Assembly: GCF_000377405.1 (NCBI RefSeq)
Contig: NZ_KB905021.1
Span: forward strand, 420,465 to 484,464
Length of the DNA stretch: 64,000 bases
Origin: Thioalkalivibrio sp. ALE31
GTDB lineage: Bacteria; Pseudomonadota; Gammaproteobacteria; Ectothiorhodospirales; Ectothiorhodospiraceae
Direction: 5' to 3'
Each line of letters starts with the position of its first letter. The stretch's first letter is position 1. Below the pieces are notes generated by a model. It saw only the letters and a list, made by a program, of their open reading frames with translations, was not told the DNA's origin and made no database searches. A program made the translations under genes and the position numbers. Positions 1 through 13,401 of the stretch are shown here, in pieces.

Positions 1-32
1 GCTAACAAATGACCGACCCTTTGGGGTTATAT

Positions 33-2911
<2,879 letters not shown>

Positions 2912-3021
2912 ATAACACCCAAAGTGTTGGTGGTCTCGTCTGACACATCACCAAGTACACAAGCCTAGAATGCATTCCGAATTCAGACGACTCGGCACAA
3001 GCCGGGTTATCTGGCCAGTTT

Positions 3022-3139
3022 GTCTGGCGGCAATAGCGAGTAGGAACCACCCGATCCCATCCCGAACTCGGAAGTGAAACTGCTCTGCGCCGATGGTAGT
3101 GTGGGGCCTCCCCATGTGAGAGTAGGTCACCGCCAGGCA
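3022..3139 (+). rRNA. rrf: 5S ribosomal RNA
   Basis: The gene lies about 110 bp after the 23S. Its ends, GTCTGGCGGC and CGCCAGGCA, pair to form helix I. Internal blocks such as CCCGATCCCATCCCGAACTCG and GGTAGTGTGGGG are diagnostic of 5S rRNA. No tRNA is seen between 23S and 5S. The exact ends are uncertain by a few bases. Confidence 0.95.
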
Positions 3140-3147
3140 TTAATCCG

Positions 3148-3185
3148 AAGCCCGATTCCCAGTCATGGGGGTCGGGCTTTTTTTA
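3148..3185 (+). terminator. rRNA operon intrinsic terminator
   Basis: The stem is AAGCCCGATTCCC paired with GGGGTCGGGCTT, followed by a run of seven T. It lies directly after the 5S gene and should end the rRNA transcript. Confidence 0.9.
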
Positions 3186-3275
3186 TGGGCGCTTTCGAGG
3201 CAGGCTTGGATACAAGGTAACGCGATGCCCGTGGTGGCGGGTGCGGCACTTGGGCACAGGAGGCGGGGAGGTATT

Positions 3276-3482
3276 GTGCGAGGAAAAAGGACCGATGGTG
3301 GGCTGGTGATCGTAGGGCTTGTACTGCTCGGGATCGGGCTCTACGCAATTTTCGGCGGCCAGCTGGCGTTTACGCCGATTGCGCCAAGGGAAGGCGCGGG
3401 ATTCGGCGGACCGCTGGCAATGATTATCGGGGTGGCGTTCGTTATTGGCGGGCTCTATTTCCTGCGGGAATCGCGGCGCTAG
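3276..3482 (+). CDS. small two-helix membrane protein, unknown function
   Basis: A 68-residue protein from a GTG start, chosen because a GGGGAGG ribosome-binding site lies just upstream; a longer reading from ATG at 3225 has no such site. It has two hydrophobic stretches, about residues 9-28 and 45-62, joined by a short loop with a proline and basic residues, and a basic end (RESRR). I do not recognise a family. It follows the rRNA terminator and faces the metallo-hydrolase gene. The coding call rests on the start signal and the membrane pattern only. Confidence 0.55.
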   Translation: MRGKRTDGGLVIVGLVLLGIGLYAIFGGQLAFTPIAPREGAGFGGPLAMIIGVAFVIGGLYFLRESRR

Positions 3483-3678
3483 AAACGGTCTGGTCAGAGG
3501 TTGCCGACTGAGCGCGGCGGATGCGGACGGTGTAGCCGATTTGGCCTGGCGCGGGGTAAGAGCGCGCTGTGTCCTCAGTCGATGCGGAAGTGGCCCTGCG
3601 GTCAGGCGAATGCGGGCGTGATGCCGCGGGAGGGATGTTCGGCCAGCCCAGCCCGGGTGCGTCAGGCCAGGTCGCGTG

Positions 3679-4449
3679 TCAGGCGGGTGCGGTGGTGCGC
3701 CAGCCGAAGCCCTGGTCCTGGGTTGCGATGTCGACGTCGGAGGGGGTGCAGCCGAGCCCGTCTGCGAGGGCCGCTCGGGCAAGCGCCTCATCGTTGTTGT
3801 CGGTTGAGAGATGCATCCCGATGACGTGCCGGAGGCGGTACTGGTCGATGTTGCGCAGCAGCTCGGTGGCGGCATGATTGGGTAGGTGCCCGTAGCCCCC
3901 GCCAATGCGCCGCTTCAGGGATGCGGGATAACGCCCGGCGGCGAGCATGGCTGGGTCGTGGTTGCACTCCAGCAAGAGGGCATCCGCGCCACTCGCCATC
4001 GCGACCATATGGGGCGAGATATGCCCGGCATCGGTCATCAGGACCAGTCGGTGGTCTCCATCGGAGAGGGCGAACTGAGTGGGCTCGCGCGAGTCGTGGG
4101 GCACGGTGAAGGGGCAGACCCAGGCGTCGTCGATGTCCAGCGGGGCGTCGGCCTGGATCTCCTGGACGTGTGCGAAGCCATCGTCGCGAGCCGCCAGGCG
4201 GGTGCCCGGGCTGGTGAATACGGTGAGGTCGTACCGCCGGGACAGCGGGCCGGCGGCGCCGATGTGGTCCGCATGCTCGTGGGTGATCAGGACGGCGGTC
4301 AGGTCGCGGGGTGCAAGATCGACCCGGGCCAGGCGACGTTCGAGTTCCTGGACCGAGAAGCCGCAGTCGACAAGGAGACGGGTCGCGCCGATCTCCACGA
4401 CCAGGGCATTTCCGGCGCTGCCGCTGCCGAGGGAGCAGAAGCGGATCAT
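3679..4449 (-). CDS. MBL-fold metallo-hydrolase, YycJ/WalJ-like
   Basis: A 256-residue metallo-beta-lactamase-fold hydrolase. The metal motif HEHADHIG is near residue 57, preceded by an N-terminal strand with GSGSAGNA. Later metal-binding candidates are the His of FTVPHDS, the Asp in MTDAGH and the His of GMHLS near the C-terminus. The length and opening sequence match the YycJ/VicX group, for which exonuclease roles in DNA repair have been proposed. The gene is 21 bp downstream of bamC on the same strand and is probably the last gene of dapA-bamC-mbl. The exact substrate cannot be read from sequence. Confidence 0.85.
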   Translation of the reverse strand: MIRFCSLGSGSAGNALVVEIGATRLLVDCGFSVQELERRLARVDLAPRDLTAVLITHEHADHIGAAGPLSRRYDLTVFTSPGTRLAARDDGFAHVQEIQADAPLDIDDAWVCPFTVPHDSREPTQFALSDGDHRLVLMTDAGHISPHMVAMASGADALLLECNHDPAMLAAGRYPASLKRRIGGGYGHLPNHAATELLRNIDQYRLRHVIGMHLSTDNNDEALARAALADGLGCTPSDVDIATQDQGFGWRTTAPA

Positions 4450-4470
4450 CGCGTCGGCACCGCGGAGGGA

Positions 4471-5637
4471 TTAACGGAGAATCTGCTGTTCGATGCGGTC
4501 CAGCACGAATTCCGCATCGCGACGCCGGAGGGGGTCCCCGTCGATATCACGGGCCTCGATGCGGAGGTCGCCGTCGCCCACGTCGGTCAGGCGGACCTGG
4601 TAGCGTTCGTTCTCGCGACGGTCTCCGCCGCGACCGAAGATGCGACTGAAGAACCCGCCGCTTTCGCCTTCGCCGACCACGTCGGGGCGATAGGTCACCT
4701 CGAAGGTCCCGGTGTCACGATCCTGCTCGTCCACCAGCAGCCCGGCGCGATCCAGGAGCGTCCCCATTTGCGCCCACATCCGGTCGAAGGCGCTGCCAAT
4801 GACCAGCACGGGCTGGCCTTCGAGTTCCGTCTGGTGCAGTTCGGTCGGGCGGTCCCCGATGGTCTCGGCGACCCGGGCGCTGCCTTCCGGCATTTCGCCG
4901 GTGGCAAGGAAGACGCGAAGGCGATTGAGCATCTCGGCTTCCAGTTCCGGGTCAGAGGGCCGCATGGCCCAGCGCCAGGTTTCGCCCTCGGGCTCCTCGG
5001 ACGCGCCCCGGTGGGATATGTAGATCGCGGAGTGCCCGTTGTCGCGTTCGACGCGAAGCCGGTACTTGTCCCGGGTGTTGGCGTCGTATACGTTCCCAAG
5101 GGCCCGCGCGAAGATGTTCTGACTGCCCCGGAGCGGGATGCCGGCACGGTCCTCGGCCCATTCCGTCTCCATGATGCCGACCTGGGGTTCGTTGCGTTCC
5201 AGGCGCAGATTCTGGCTGTCCCAGAAGGCGGCAAGGCGATCCCACAGTTCCTCCGGGCGCGCCTCGACGCTGAGCCAGCGGACGCTGCCTTCGCGCATCA
5301 GCTGGACTTCGGCGGACTCGGGGAGGACGCGGGCGTCGGTCTGCACCGGTGCGGTGGTGTCGGCCGGCTGGCGCTGCTGCTGACGGGCCTGGGAGTCCTG
5401 CTGCATCTCGCGGGCGCTGACGCGCTCGCCCGGCGCATCCGGGATGCGGTAGGCGCGCTCGCTGTCGGGGGCGATGAGGTCCGGCGGGACTTCGAGATTG
5501 TCCATCTGCCGGCTCATTTCGTACTGGGGACCGCTCTGGCGGTCGCCCGAGGTGGAACACCCGGCGATGGCGAGGCTCGTGGCCAGGGCAAGGGCGGTGC
5601 GCGTCGCGCGGCGGCGGAGCGGGGCGGAGTGTTTCAT
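4471..5637 (-). CDS. bamC: outer membrane assembly lipoprotein BamC
   Basis: A 388-residue lipoprotein component of the BAM complex, which inserts beta-barrel proteins into the outer membrane. The start MKHSAP gives a signal peptide ending in the lipobox LAIAGC, with Cys27 as the lipidated residue; a longer upstream reading has no signal and overlaps dapA. The early segment MDNLEVPPDL is the BamC stretch that binds BamD. Two helix-grip domains follow, about residues 110-230 and 255-388. It lies 8 bp after dapA, the usual order in gammaproteobacteria, so the two are cotranscribed. Confidence 0.93.
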   Translation of the reverse strand: MKHSAPLRRRATRTALALATSLAIAGCSTSGDRQSGPQYEMSRQMDNLEVPPDLIAPDSERAYRIPDAPGERVSAREMQQDSQARQQQRQPADTTAPVQTDARVLPESAEVQLMREGSVRWLSVEARPEELWDRLAAFWDSQNLRLERNEPQVGIMETEWAEDRAGIPLRGSQNIFARALGNVYDANTRDKYRLRVERDNGHSAIYISHRGASEEPEGETWRWAMRPSDPELEAEMLNRLRVFLATGEMPEGSARVAETIGDRPTELHQTELEGQPVLVIGSAFDRMWAQMGTLLDRAGLLVDEQDRDTGTFEVTYRPDVVGEGESGGFFSRIFGRGGDRRENERYQVRLTDVGDGDLRIEARDIDGDPLRRRDAEFVLDRIEQQILR

Positions 5638-5645
5638 GTCGGGGT

Positions 5646-6524
5646 TCAGACCTCTATGCCGGCCTGGCGCATGGCGTCCAGGACCGGCGCATGGAAGGGT
5701 TCGGACAGCGGAGTCAGGGGGAGACGGATACCGTCCTCCATGAGTCCCATGCGATGCAGTGCCCACTTGACCGGAATCGGGTTGGCCTCGAGGAACAGCG
5801 CGGAATGCAGGCCGTCCAGCTGGCGGTTGATCGCGCGCGCCTCGTCCGGTCGGCCTTCGCGGACGGCGCGGCACATGGCCGCCATCAGACGGGGGGCGAC
5901 ATTCGCGGTGACCGAGATGATCCCGTGGCCACCCGCCAGCAGGAAGGCGAGTCCGTTGCCGTCATCGCCGCTGTACAGGTCCATGCGGTTGCCGACCCGC
6001 GCGACCAGTTCGGCGGTCCGCTCGTTACTCGCCGTGGCCTCCTTGATCCCGATGATGTTCGGGATGTCGGCCAGGCGTTCCACGGTTTCGGGCAGCAGAT
6101 CCACCGCGGTCCGGCCGGGGACGTTGTACAGGATCTGCGGGATGTCGACGGCCTCGGCGATGGCCTTGTGATGCAGGTAGAGGCCTTCCTGAGTCGGCTT
6201 GTTGTAATACGGGGACACCAGCAGGCAGGCGTCCGCGCCACCTTCCTTCGCGCAACGGGTCAGCGCGATGGCCTCGCGCGTGGAGTTCGCGCCGGTGCCC
6301 GCGATCACCGGGAGGCGCCCGGCCACGGTCTTCACCGTGTGGGCAATCGCCTCGCAGTGTTCGTCGAAATCGAGGGTCGCGGATTCGCCGGTGGTGCCGA
6401 CCGCGACAATGGCATCGGTGCCGGCCTCGATGTGGAATTCCAGGAGCCGATCCAGCGCCGGCCAGTCCAGGCTGCCGTCCGCGTGCATCGGGGTCGCCAG
6501 TGCGACCATGCTGCCTTGAAACAT
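5646..6524 (-). CDS. dapA: 4-hydroxy-tetrahydrodipicolinate synthase
   Basis: Condenses pyruvate with aspartate semialdehyde, the first committed step to lysine and diaminopimelate. The 292-residue TIM barrel starts [13 protein letters not shown]. From this start the Schiff-base lysine is Lys161 (GIKEAT), with Tyr133 and Arg138, the same numbers as in E. coli. GTTGESAT holds the threonines of the catalytic relay. A start five codons earlier is possible, but its codons overlap the strong GGAGGAG site that serves ATG 6524. First gene of dapA-bamC-mbl, divergent from gcvR. Confidence 0.96.
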   Translation of the reverse strand: MFQGSMVALATPMHADGSLDWPALDRLLEFHIEAGTDAIVAVGTTGESATLDFDEHCEAIAHTVKTVAGRLPVIAGTGANSTREAIALTRCAKEGGADACLLVSPYYNKPTQEGLYLHHKAIAEAVDIPQILYNVPGRTAVDLLPETVERLADIPNIIGIKEATASNERTAELVARVGNRMDLYSGDDGNGLAFLLAGGHGIISVTANVAPRLMAAMCRAVREGRPDEARAINRQLDGLHSALFLEANPIPVKWALHRMGLMEDGIRLPLTPLSEPFHAPVLDAMRQAGIEV

Positions 6525-6752
6525 CGACTCCTCCAACATCGGGAATGGTGCAGTCTAACGGGCGGGTGACAAGGCATTCAAGATTCCCGCGGCCGGCATG
6601 CCACCGATGCCCGGTTTCGCGCGGCGCGACGCCGTTGGCGCCGCCCGGGCAAGGTGGTATGTTGCGAGCCATCATGCCTGTTGTCGCTTTCATGCCGAGT
6701 CCCTCCCGGGAATGGCGCGCCCCCGTTCCCGCACGCCGCCGGCGGGTGCCGC

Positions 6753-7307
6753 ATGGCTGAAGTGGTCGGCACGGGTGCCCATACCCACCTGATCCTTAAC
6801 CTGATCGGGCCCGACCAGCCGGGTCTGGTCTCCAGCGTGACCCGCGTGATCGTGGATACCGGCTGCAATCTCGAATCGAGCCGGATCACGGTCGTGGGCG
6901 GGTACTGCTGCATGGCGCTCAGTGCCAGCGGCAACTGGAAGACCCTCGGCACGCTGGAATCGCGTCTGGAACGGCTCGAAGCCGAGATGGGGCTGGTGGT
7001 GGTGGCACGCCGCGGGCCACTGGAGGAGCGCGCCGAGGCCGCCATGCCGTATGCCGTGGATGCGGTAGCCCTGGATGCGCCGGGCCTGCTGAATGCCCTC
7101 GCCGATTTCTTCACCAGCCGCGGGGTCAATCTGCGCGACGTTCAGACCCGGGTCTACATTGCCCAGCAGACCGGGGCGCGCATGTTCGCGGCCAACATGG
7201 TGGTGGATATCCCCGCCGGGCAGCACCTCGCCAGTCTCCGCGGCGAATTCATGGATTTCTGTGACGAACTGAACGTGGATGGCGTGCTGGACCCGATCAA
7301 GGCCTGA
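6753..7307 (+). CDS. gcvR: GcvR-like regulator with two ACT domains
   Basis: A 184-residue protein made of two ACT domains, about residues 10-85 and 100-175. The first carries the typical LIGPDQPGLVSSVTR turn, the second DAPGLLNALADFF. In E. coli GcvR holds the activator GcvA inactive when glycine is low. Placement upstream of bcp and divergent from dapA is the common gammaproteobacterial arrangement. No strong ribosome-binding site precedes the ATG, so the start is less certain than the family. Confidence 0.88.
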   Translation: MAEVVGTGAHTHLILNLIGPDQPGLVSSVTRVIVDTGCNLESSRITVVGGYCCMALSASGNWKTLGTLESRLERLEAEMGLVVVARRGPLEERAEAAMPYAVDAVALDAPGLLNALADFFTSRGVNLRDVQTRVYIAQQTGARMFAANMVVDIPAGQHLASLRGEFMDFCDELNVDGVLDPIKA

Positions 7308-7364
7308 AGCCGCCGGGCACGCGGCCTTCCGCTTCGAGACCCACGAATCAAGGAGCAACGCCTG

Positions 7365-7841
7365 ATGAGCATCGCAATCAACCAACCCGTCCCCGCTGAC
7401 CTGCGCGTCCCGGCGACCGGCGACCAGACCCTGGGCCCGGCCGACTTCCAGGGCCGGATCGTGGTCCTCTACTTCTACCCCAAGGACAACACGCCGGGCT
7501 GCACCAACGAGAGCCGCGACTTTGCCGCCAGCCTGGATGCCTTCCAGGAGGCCGGCGCCGTGATCCTGGGTGTGTCGCGCGACAGCGTGAAGAGCCACGA
7601 GAACTTCCGCACCAAGCAGGAACTGCCGTTCGACTTGTTGAGCGATGGCGACGAGACGCTGTGCAATGCCTTCGATGTCATCAAGATGAAAAACATGTAT
7701 GGCAAGCAGGTGCGCGGCATCGAGCGCTCCACCTTCCTGATCGATGCCGACGGCGTGCTGCGCAAGGAGTGGCGCAAGGTGAAAGTGCCGGGCCACGTGG
7801 ACGAGGTCCTCGCGGCGGTGCGCGAACTCGCGGGGAGCTGA
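7365..7841 (+). CDS. bcp: peroxiredoxin, Bcp/PrxQ type
   Basis: A 158-residue thiol peroxidase with a thioredoxin fold that reduces hydrogen peroxide and organic peroxides. The peroxidatic site is PGCTNES with Cys46; Arg is present in GVSRDS. In E. coli Bcp a resolving cysteine follows five residues after the first, but this protein has Arg there, and no other Cys is obvious nearby except in LCNAF. It may be a 1-Cys enzyme or use an atypical partner. A ribosome-binding site AAGGAG precedes the start. It is 57 bp after gcvR and 32 bp before the PhoH-like gene. Confidence 0.94.
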   Translation: MSIAINQPVPADLRVPATGDQTLGPADFQGRIVVLYFYPKDNTPGCTNESRDFAASLDAFQEAGAVILGVSRDSVKSHENFRTKQELPFDLLSDGDETLCNAFDVIKMKNMYGKQVRGIERSTFLIDADGVLRKEWRKVKVPGHVDEVLAAVRELAGS

Positions 7842-7873
7842 CCCCCTTACCCTACCCCCGTTCCGGAGGTGCC

Positions 7874-9292
7874 ATGAACGCGACCGACCAGGATCCGAAA
7901 CGCCTGTTTGTCCTGGACACCAACGTCCTGATGCACGACCCCACGGCGCTGTTCCGGTTCAAGGAACACGACATCTTCCTGCCCATGGTCGTGCTCGAGG
8001 AGCTGGATCGCGGCAAGAAGGGGGTTTCCGAGGTCGCGCGCAACGTGCGCCAGGTCTCGCGCTTCATCGACGAACTCACCACCGGCGCGCAGCACGAACA
8101 GATCGCCGCCGGGCTGCCCCTGCAGGCCGACTCCCTCAGCGAATCGACGTTCGCACCCAGCGGCCGCCTGTTCTTCCAGACCCGCAATCTCAACGCCAGC
8201 CTGCCGGCCTCCCTGCCGGGGTCCTCGGCCGACAACGACATCCTCGCCACCGCCCAGGCGCTGAAGTCGGAATACCCCGATACCCCGGTCACGCTGGTAT
8301 CCAAGGACATCAACCTGCGCATCAAGGCCGCGGTGATCGGCCTGCACGCGGAGGACTATTACAACGACCAGGTGCTGGACGATGTCAGCCTGCTGTTCTC
8401 GGGCATGACCGAGCTGCCGGCGGATTTCTGGGAGACGCACGGCACCAGGATGGACTCCTGGCAGGAATCCGGGCGTACCTACTATCGCGTGACCGGGCCG
8501 CTGGTCAGCGAGTGGCAGCCCAACCAGTTCGTCTACCGCGAGGGGGAGAACCCGCTATCCGCGATCGTGCTGGAGATCGACCAGCCGAACGAGTCCGCGG
8601 TGATCGAGCTGGTTGACGACTACATGACCCCGCGTCACAGCGTCTGGGGCATCAATGCCCGCAATCGCGAACAGAACTACGCACTCAACCTGCTGATGGA
8701 TCCCGAGGTGGATTTCGTCTCCCTGCTGGGCGCCGCCGGTACCGGCAAGACCCTGCTGACCCTGGCCGCCGGCCTCGCGCAGACGCTGGAGGACAACACC
8801 TACAAGGAGATCATCATGACCCGGGTCACGGTCCCGGTGGGCGAGGACATCGGATTCCTGCCCGGGACCGAGGAAGAGAAGATGACACCCTGGATGGGGG
8901 CGCTGATGGACAACCTGGAGGTGTTGTCCAAGTCCGAGGGCGCCGGGGAATGGGGCCGTGCGGCGACCAACGACGTGCTGACCAGCCGCATCAAGATCCG
9001 CTCGCTGAATTTCATGCGCGGACGCACCTTCCTCAATCGCTACATCATCCTGGACGAGGCGCAGAACCTGACCTCGAAGCAGATGAAGACCCTGATCACC
9101 CGCGCCGGACCGGGGACCAAGGTGGTGGCGCTGGGCAACATCGCGCAGATCGACACCCCGTACCTGACCGAGACCTCAAGCGGCCTGACCTACGTGGTGG
9201 ACCGCTTCCGCAACTGGACCCACAGCGGGCATATCACACTGACCCGCGGCGAGCGCTCGCGGCTGGCGGACTACGCCTCGAATCATCTGTAG
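7874..9292 (+). CDS. PIN domain-PhoH family ATPase (YlaK-like)
   Basis: A 472-residue fusion of an N-terminal PIN nuclease domain and a C-terminal PhoH ATPase. The PIN domain opens with LFVLDTNVLMHDP and carries further acidic residues in EELDRGKKG and DNDILA. The ATPase has Walker A GAAGTGKT near residue 288 and Walker B YIILDEAQN near 393. The start ATG has CGGAGG upstream; the reading also stays open further into bcp, but that part is a shadow. The combined domains suggest RNA unwinding and cleavage, as reported for PhoH2-type proteins. The cellular target is unknown. Confidence 0.92.
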   Translation: MNATDQDPKRLFVLDTNVLMHDPTALFRFKEHDIFLPMVVLEELDRGKKGVSEVARNVRQVSRFIDELTTGAQHEQIAAGLPLQADSLSESTFAPSGRLFFQTRNLNASLPASLPGSSADNDILATAQALKSEYPDTPVTLVSKDINLRIKAAVIGLHAEDYYNDQVLDDVSLLFSGMTELPADFWETHGTRMDSWQESGRTYYRVTGPLVSEWQPNQFVYREGENPLSAIVLEIDQPNESAVIELVDDYMTPRHSVWGINARNREQNYALNLLMDPEVDFVSLLGAAGTGKTLLTLAAGLAQTLEDNTYKEIIMTRVTVPVGEDIGFLPGTEEEKMTPWMGALMDNLEVLSKSEGAGEWGRAATNDVLTSRIKIRSLNFMRGRTFLNRYIILDEAQNLTSKQMKTLITRAGPGTKVVALGNIAQIDTPYLTETSSGLTYVVDRFRNWTHSGHITLTRGERSRLADYASNHL

Positions 9293-9341
9293 ACGGCGGG
9301 TAAGGCACGCCCGGGGGCGGCAACGGAGCGGGAAACGGGCA

Positions 9342-9588
9342 CCGTCATTGCGACGCCCCGCAGGGGCCGCGGCAACCTCCGGAGGTTGGTGGTGAGCCAG
9401 CTATGGCAGCAGATGGTTCCGGACGGAGTTCGCCACGTCGCTTCGCTCCTCGCGATGACGATACGAGTCCGTGTCGTTGCGAGGCCGTGACAGGGGCTGC
9501 GGCACTCTCTGGTGGCTGGCGCGGTGACGGGGTCTGCTGGTTTCGGACGCAGGTTGCCGCGTCGCCTTCGGCTCCTCGCAATGACGGT
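9342..9588. repeat. nested inverted dispersed repeat (GTCATTGCGA type)
   Basis: Four half-sites in alternating orientation fill the gap between the PhoH-like gene and queD. Forward half-sites start near 9342 and 9471 with GTCATTGCGA or GTCGTTGCGA. Reverse half-sites end near 9461 and 9588 with CGATGACG or CAATGACGG, each preceded by GTCGCTTCG-like or GTCGCCTTCGG bases. The outer ends ACCGTCATTGCGA and TCGCAATGACGGT are perfect complements. It is an intergenic dispersed repeat, not coding. Confidence 0.7.
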
Positions 9589-9614
9589 GCCTGTGCTGGC
9601 GCCGATGGGTCGGC

Positions 9615-9998
9615 TCAGCCGTCCTCGCTGTAGCGTACGCAGGCGCGGTCGGTCTCCCACAGGGTCAGGGCATGCATGCGCAGGCCCGGGCGGTTCAGGC
9701 GTTCCGCCATCTGGCGGAAGAACCACTGCGCGATGTTCTCGGCGGTCGGGTTGACCGTGTCGAACGGCGGGACATCGTTCAGATAGCGATGATCCAGCTG
9801 CCCGGCGATCTCGCGCGCTGCGGTCTTGACCACCTTGAAGTCCACCGCCATGCCGGCGTCGTCCAGGGTCTCGGCCTGGACCTCGGCCTCCACCTTCCAG
9901 TTGTGCCCGTGCATGTTCGCGCACTGCCCCGGGTAATCGCGCAGGGTATGCGCGGAGGCAAAGTCGGTCAGGACGCGGAGGGTGTAGCGGGCACTCAT
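9615..9998 (-). CDS. queD: 6-carboxytetrahydropterin synthase QueD
   Basis: A 127-residue enzyme of the 6-pyruvoyl-tetrahydropterin synthase family that makes 6-carboxytetrahydropterin for queuosine and other 7-deazapurines. The zinc ligands are His17 and the pair in MHGHNW (His30 and His32). The catalytic Cys26 is in GQCANMHGH. A second histidine in LDHRYLND and Glu in PTAENIA match the active site. It is 42 bp after dxs on the same strand and is probably transcribed with it, although the roles are unrelated. Confidence 0.92.
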   Translation of the reverse strand: MSARYTLRVLTDFASAHTLRDYPGQCANMHGHNWKVEAEVQAETLDDAGMAVDFKVVKTAAREIAGQLDHRYLNDVPPFDTVNPTAENIAQWFFRQMAERLNRPGLRMHALTLWETDRACVRYSEDG

Positions 9999-10040
9999 GA
10001 TCTTTTCCGGGCGAGCGGCCGTCGACCGGCCGGGGTTTTG

Positions 10041-11942
<1,902 letters not shown>

Positions 11943-11956
11943 CGGTGCGGGCCGGT

Positions 11957-12874
11957 TCAGTTCATGCGGTCGACGATGTAGCGCGCGAGGAAGCGAAGCA
12001 AGTCCGCCTCCTGGCCGAAGGGTTGCAGCTCGGCCAGGGCCTCGTCGACCAGGGCCACTGCGCGTTCGCGCGAGGCCTCCAGGCCCTGCAGCGAGGGGAA
12101 GGTGGGCTTGTGCAGCCGGGCGTCCGCACCGCAGGCCTTGCCCAGGACCTCGGGGTCGCCCTCGACGTCGAGTACGTCGTCGCGGATCTGGAACGCCAGG
12201 CCGATGCATTCGGCATAGCGCGTCAGTCGCCCCAGCGCCTCGGGGTCCGGTGTGCCCGCCAGGGCGCCCAGCCGGACCGAGGCGCGGATCAGGGCACCCG
12301 TCTTGAGCCGGTGCATGCGCTCCAGCTCCGGCAGGTCGATGGGCTGGCCGCAGGCGCCGAGGTCGATCGCCTGACCGCCGGCCATGCCGTGCAGGCCGGC
12401 CGCCCCCGCCAGTTCGCGCACGGCGTGCAGTCCTGTCGCCCCGGGCAGTTCCGCCACGCCGCCGGTCAGCACGTCGAAGGCCAGCGCCTGCAGGGCGTCC
12501 CCGGCCAGAATGGCCGTGGCCTCGTCGAAGGCCTTGTGGCAGGTGGGGCGGCCACGGCGCAGGTCGTCGTCGTCCATCGCCGGCAGGTCGTCGTGGATCA
12601 GGGAGTAGACGTGGATCATCTCCACGGCCGCGGCCATTGCGTCCAGGACTACGTCCGGGGCGGCGGTGGTCCGTCCGGCCGCGTAGACCAGTACCGGGCG
12701 CAGGCGTTTGCCACCGGACAGCGTGGCGTAGCGCATGGCCTCGATCAGGCGCGGGTCCGGGGCGCCGTCTACGGCCAGGTGGCGGTCGAGAACGGCCTCG
12801 ATGCGCTGCTGGTAGTGGGACAGGGCCTGTTCGGCATCGATGGCGGTCAACGGCGTTTCGCTAGAACGGGACAT
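11957..12874 (-). CDS. ispA: farnesyl diphosphate synthase (polyprenyl synthetase)
   Basis: A 305-residue trans-prenyltransferase that extends dimethylallyl diphosphate with isopentenyl diphosphate, probably to farnesyl diphosphate. The first aspartate-rich motif is [15 protein letters not shown] and the second is [21 protein letters not shown] near residue 55 and KTG further on bind diphosphate. The start MSRSSE overlaps the end of xseB by 14 bp, which supports coupled translation. Length, the xseB-ispA-dxs order and motifs fit IspA; the chain length of the product is inferred from these. Confidence 0.94.
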   Translation of the reverse strand: MSRSSETPLTAIDAEQALSHYQQRIEAVLDRHLAVDGAPDPRLIEAMRYATLSGGKRLRPVLVYAAGRTTAAPDVVLDAMAAAVEMIHVYSLIHDDLPAMDDDDLRRGRPTCHKAFDEATAILAGDALQALAFDVLTGGVAELPGATGLHAVRELAGAAGLHGMAGGQAIDLGACGQPIDLPELERMHRLKTGALIRASVRLGALAGTPDPEALGRLTRYAECIGLAFQIRDDVLDVEGDPEVLGKACGADARLHKPTFPSLQGLEASRERAVALVDEALAELQPFGQEADLLRFLARYIVDRMN

Positions 12875-13166
12875 CGGGATCCGTGCTGTCGTTCGGCTCC
12901 GCTGTCCGGGGAACGTTCGTGTTCCCGCCGTGGTCATTCTGGGCAGAGGCGTCCGCCGGTGTCTCTTGCGCCAGGGCCTCGATGCGGCGCTGAGCATCGT
13001 CGAGGGCGCGCTGACAGCGGTTGACGAGTTCCGTGCCGCGCTGGAATTCGCCCAGCGACTGCTCCAGGCCCAGCTCGCCGGACTCCATCCGGGCAACCAG
13101 GGCCTCCAGGGCTTCCAGGCTGGCTTCGAATTCCGCCGGGCTGTCGGCGCTGGAAGGGTCGGTCAT
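12861..13166 (-). CDS. xseB: exodeoxyribonuclease VII small subunit
   Basis: A 101-residue small subunit of the nuclease that degrades single-stranded DNA. The family core FEASLEALEALVARMESGELGLEQ is seen in residues 13-37 and is followed by the helical segment ending in QRRIEALA. The last 30 residues are polar and low in complexity, longer than usual for the family. The large subunit XseA is not in the window. It is the first gene of xseB-ispA-dxs-queD and is divergent from the rubrerythrin gene, with about 235 bp between them. Confidence 0.92.
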   Translation of the reverse strand: MTDPSSADSPAEFEASLEALEALVARMESGELGLEQSLGEFQRGTELVNRCQRALDDAQRRIEALAQETPADASAQNDHGGNTNVPRTAEPNDSTDPDVPF

Positions 13167-13285
13167 GATGGATCACCGGGTCGAAAAGGTGAGAAAGTAT
13201 CCGATCCGCTGCGGCGAGGAAAGACGTACCGCCGGTCCGCCCTTGATTATGGGACAGACGCCCCCATGATGCGGAGGGCTTCCGG

Positions 13286-13314
13286 TTGACACTGAACCGG
13301 GCGCGGACTAGAGT
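13286..13314 (+). promoter_or_regulatory. sigma-70-type promoter of the rubrerythrin gene
   Basis: A perfect -35 box TTGACA at 13286-13291, a 17 bp spacer and a -10 box TAGAGT at 13309-13314. It faces the rubrerythrin gene 88 bp downstream. Confidence 0.75.
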
Positions 13315-13323
13315 TTTCGTACA

Positions 13324-13342
13324 GTTTAGACCCAGTCTAAAC
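13324..13342. promoter_or_regulatory. palindromic operator over the start of transcription
   Basis: GTTTAGAC and GTCTAAAC form a perfect 8 bp inverted repeat around a CCA centre. The site begins about 10 bp after the -10 box, where a repressor would block RNA polymerase. The regulator is not known; a redox or iron sensor is inferred from the genes controlled. Confidence 0.6.
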
Positions 13343-13401
13343 CGCCGTCTGCACAGGCATTCCTGTGGTTGTGTAGAACCCATAGAGAGAAGGAGAGCAC
13401 C

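Noticed and set aside
2912-3021. tRNA in the 23S-5S spacer
   Set aside because: No cloverleaf or TTCGA-type T-loop is seen in the 110 bp spacer.
3886-6171. 761-residue plus-strand reading frame opposite mbl, bamC and dapA
   Set aside because: The minus-strand genes have clear domains, lipobox and ribosome-binding sites; the plus frame has none and is a GC-rich shadow.
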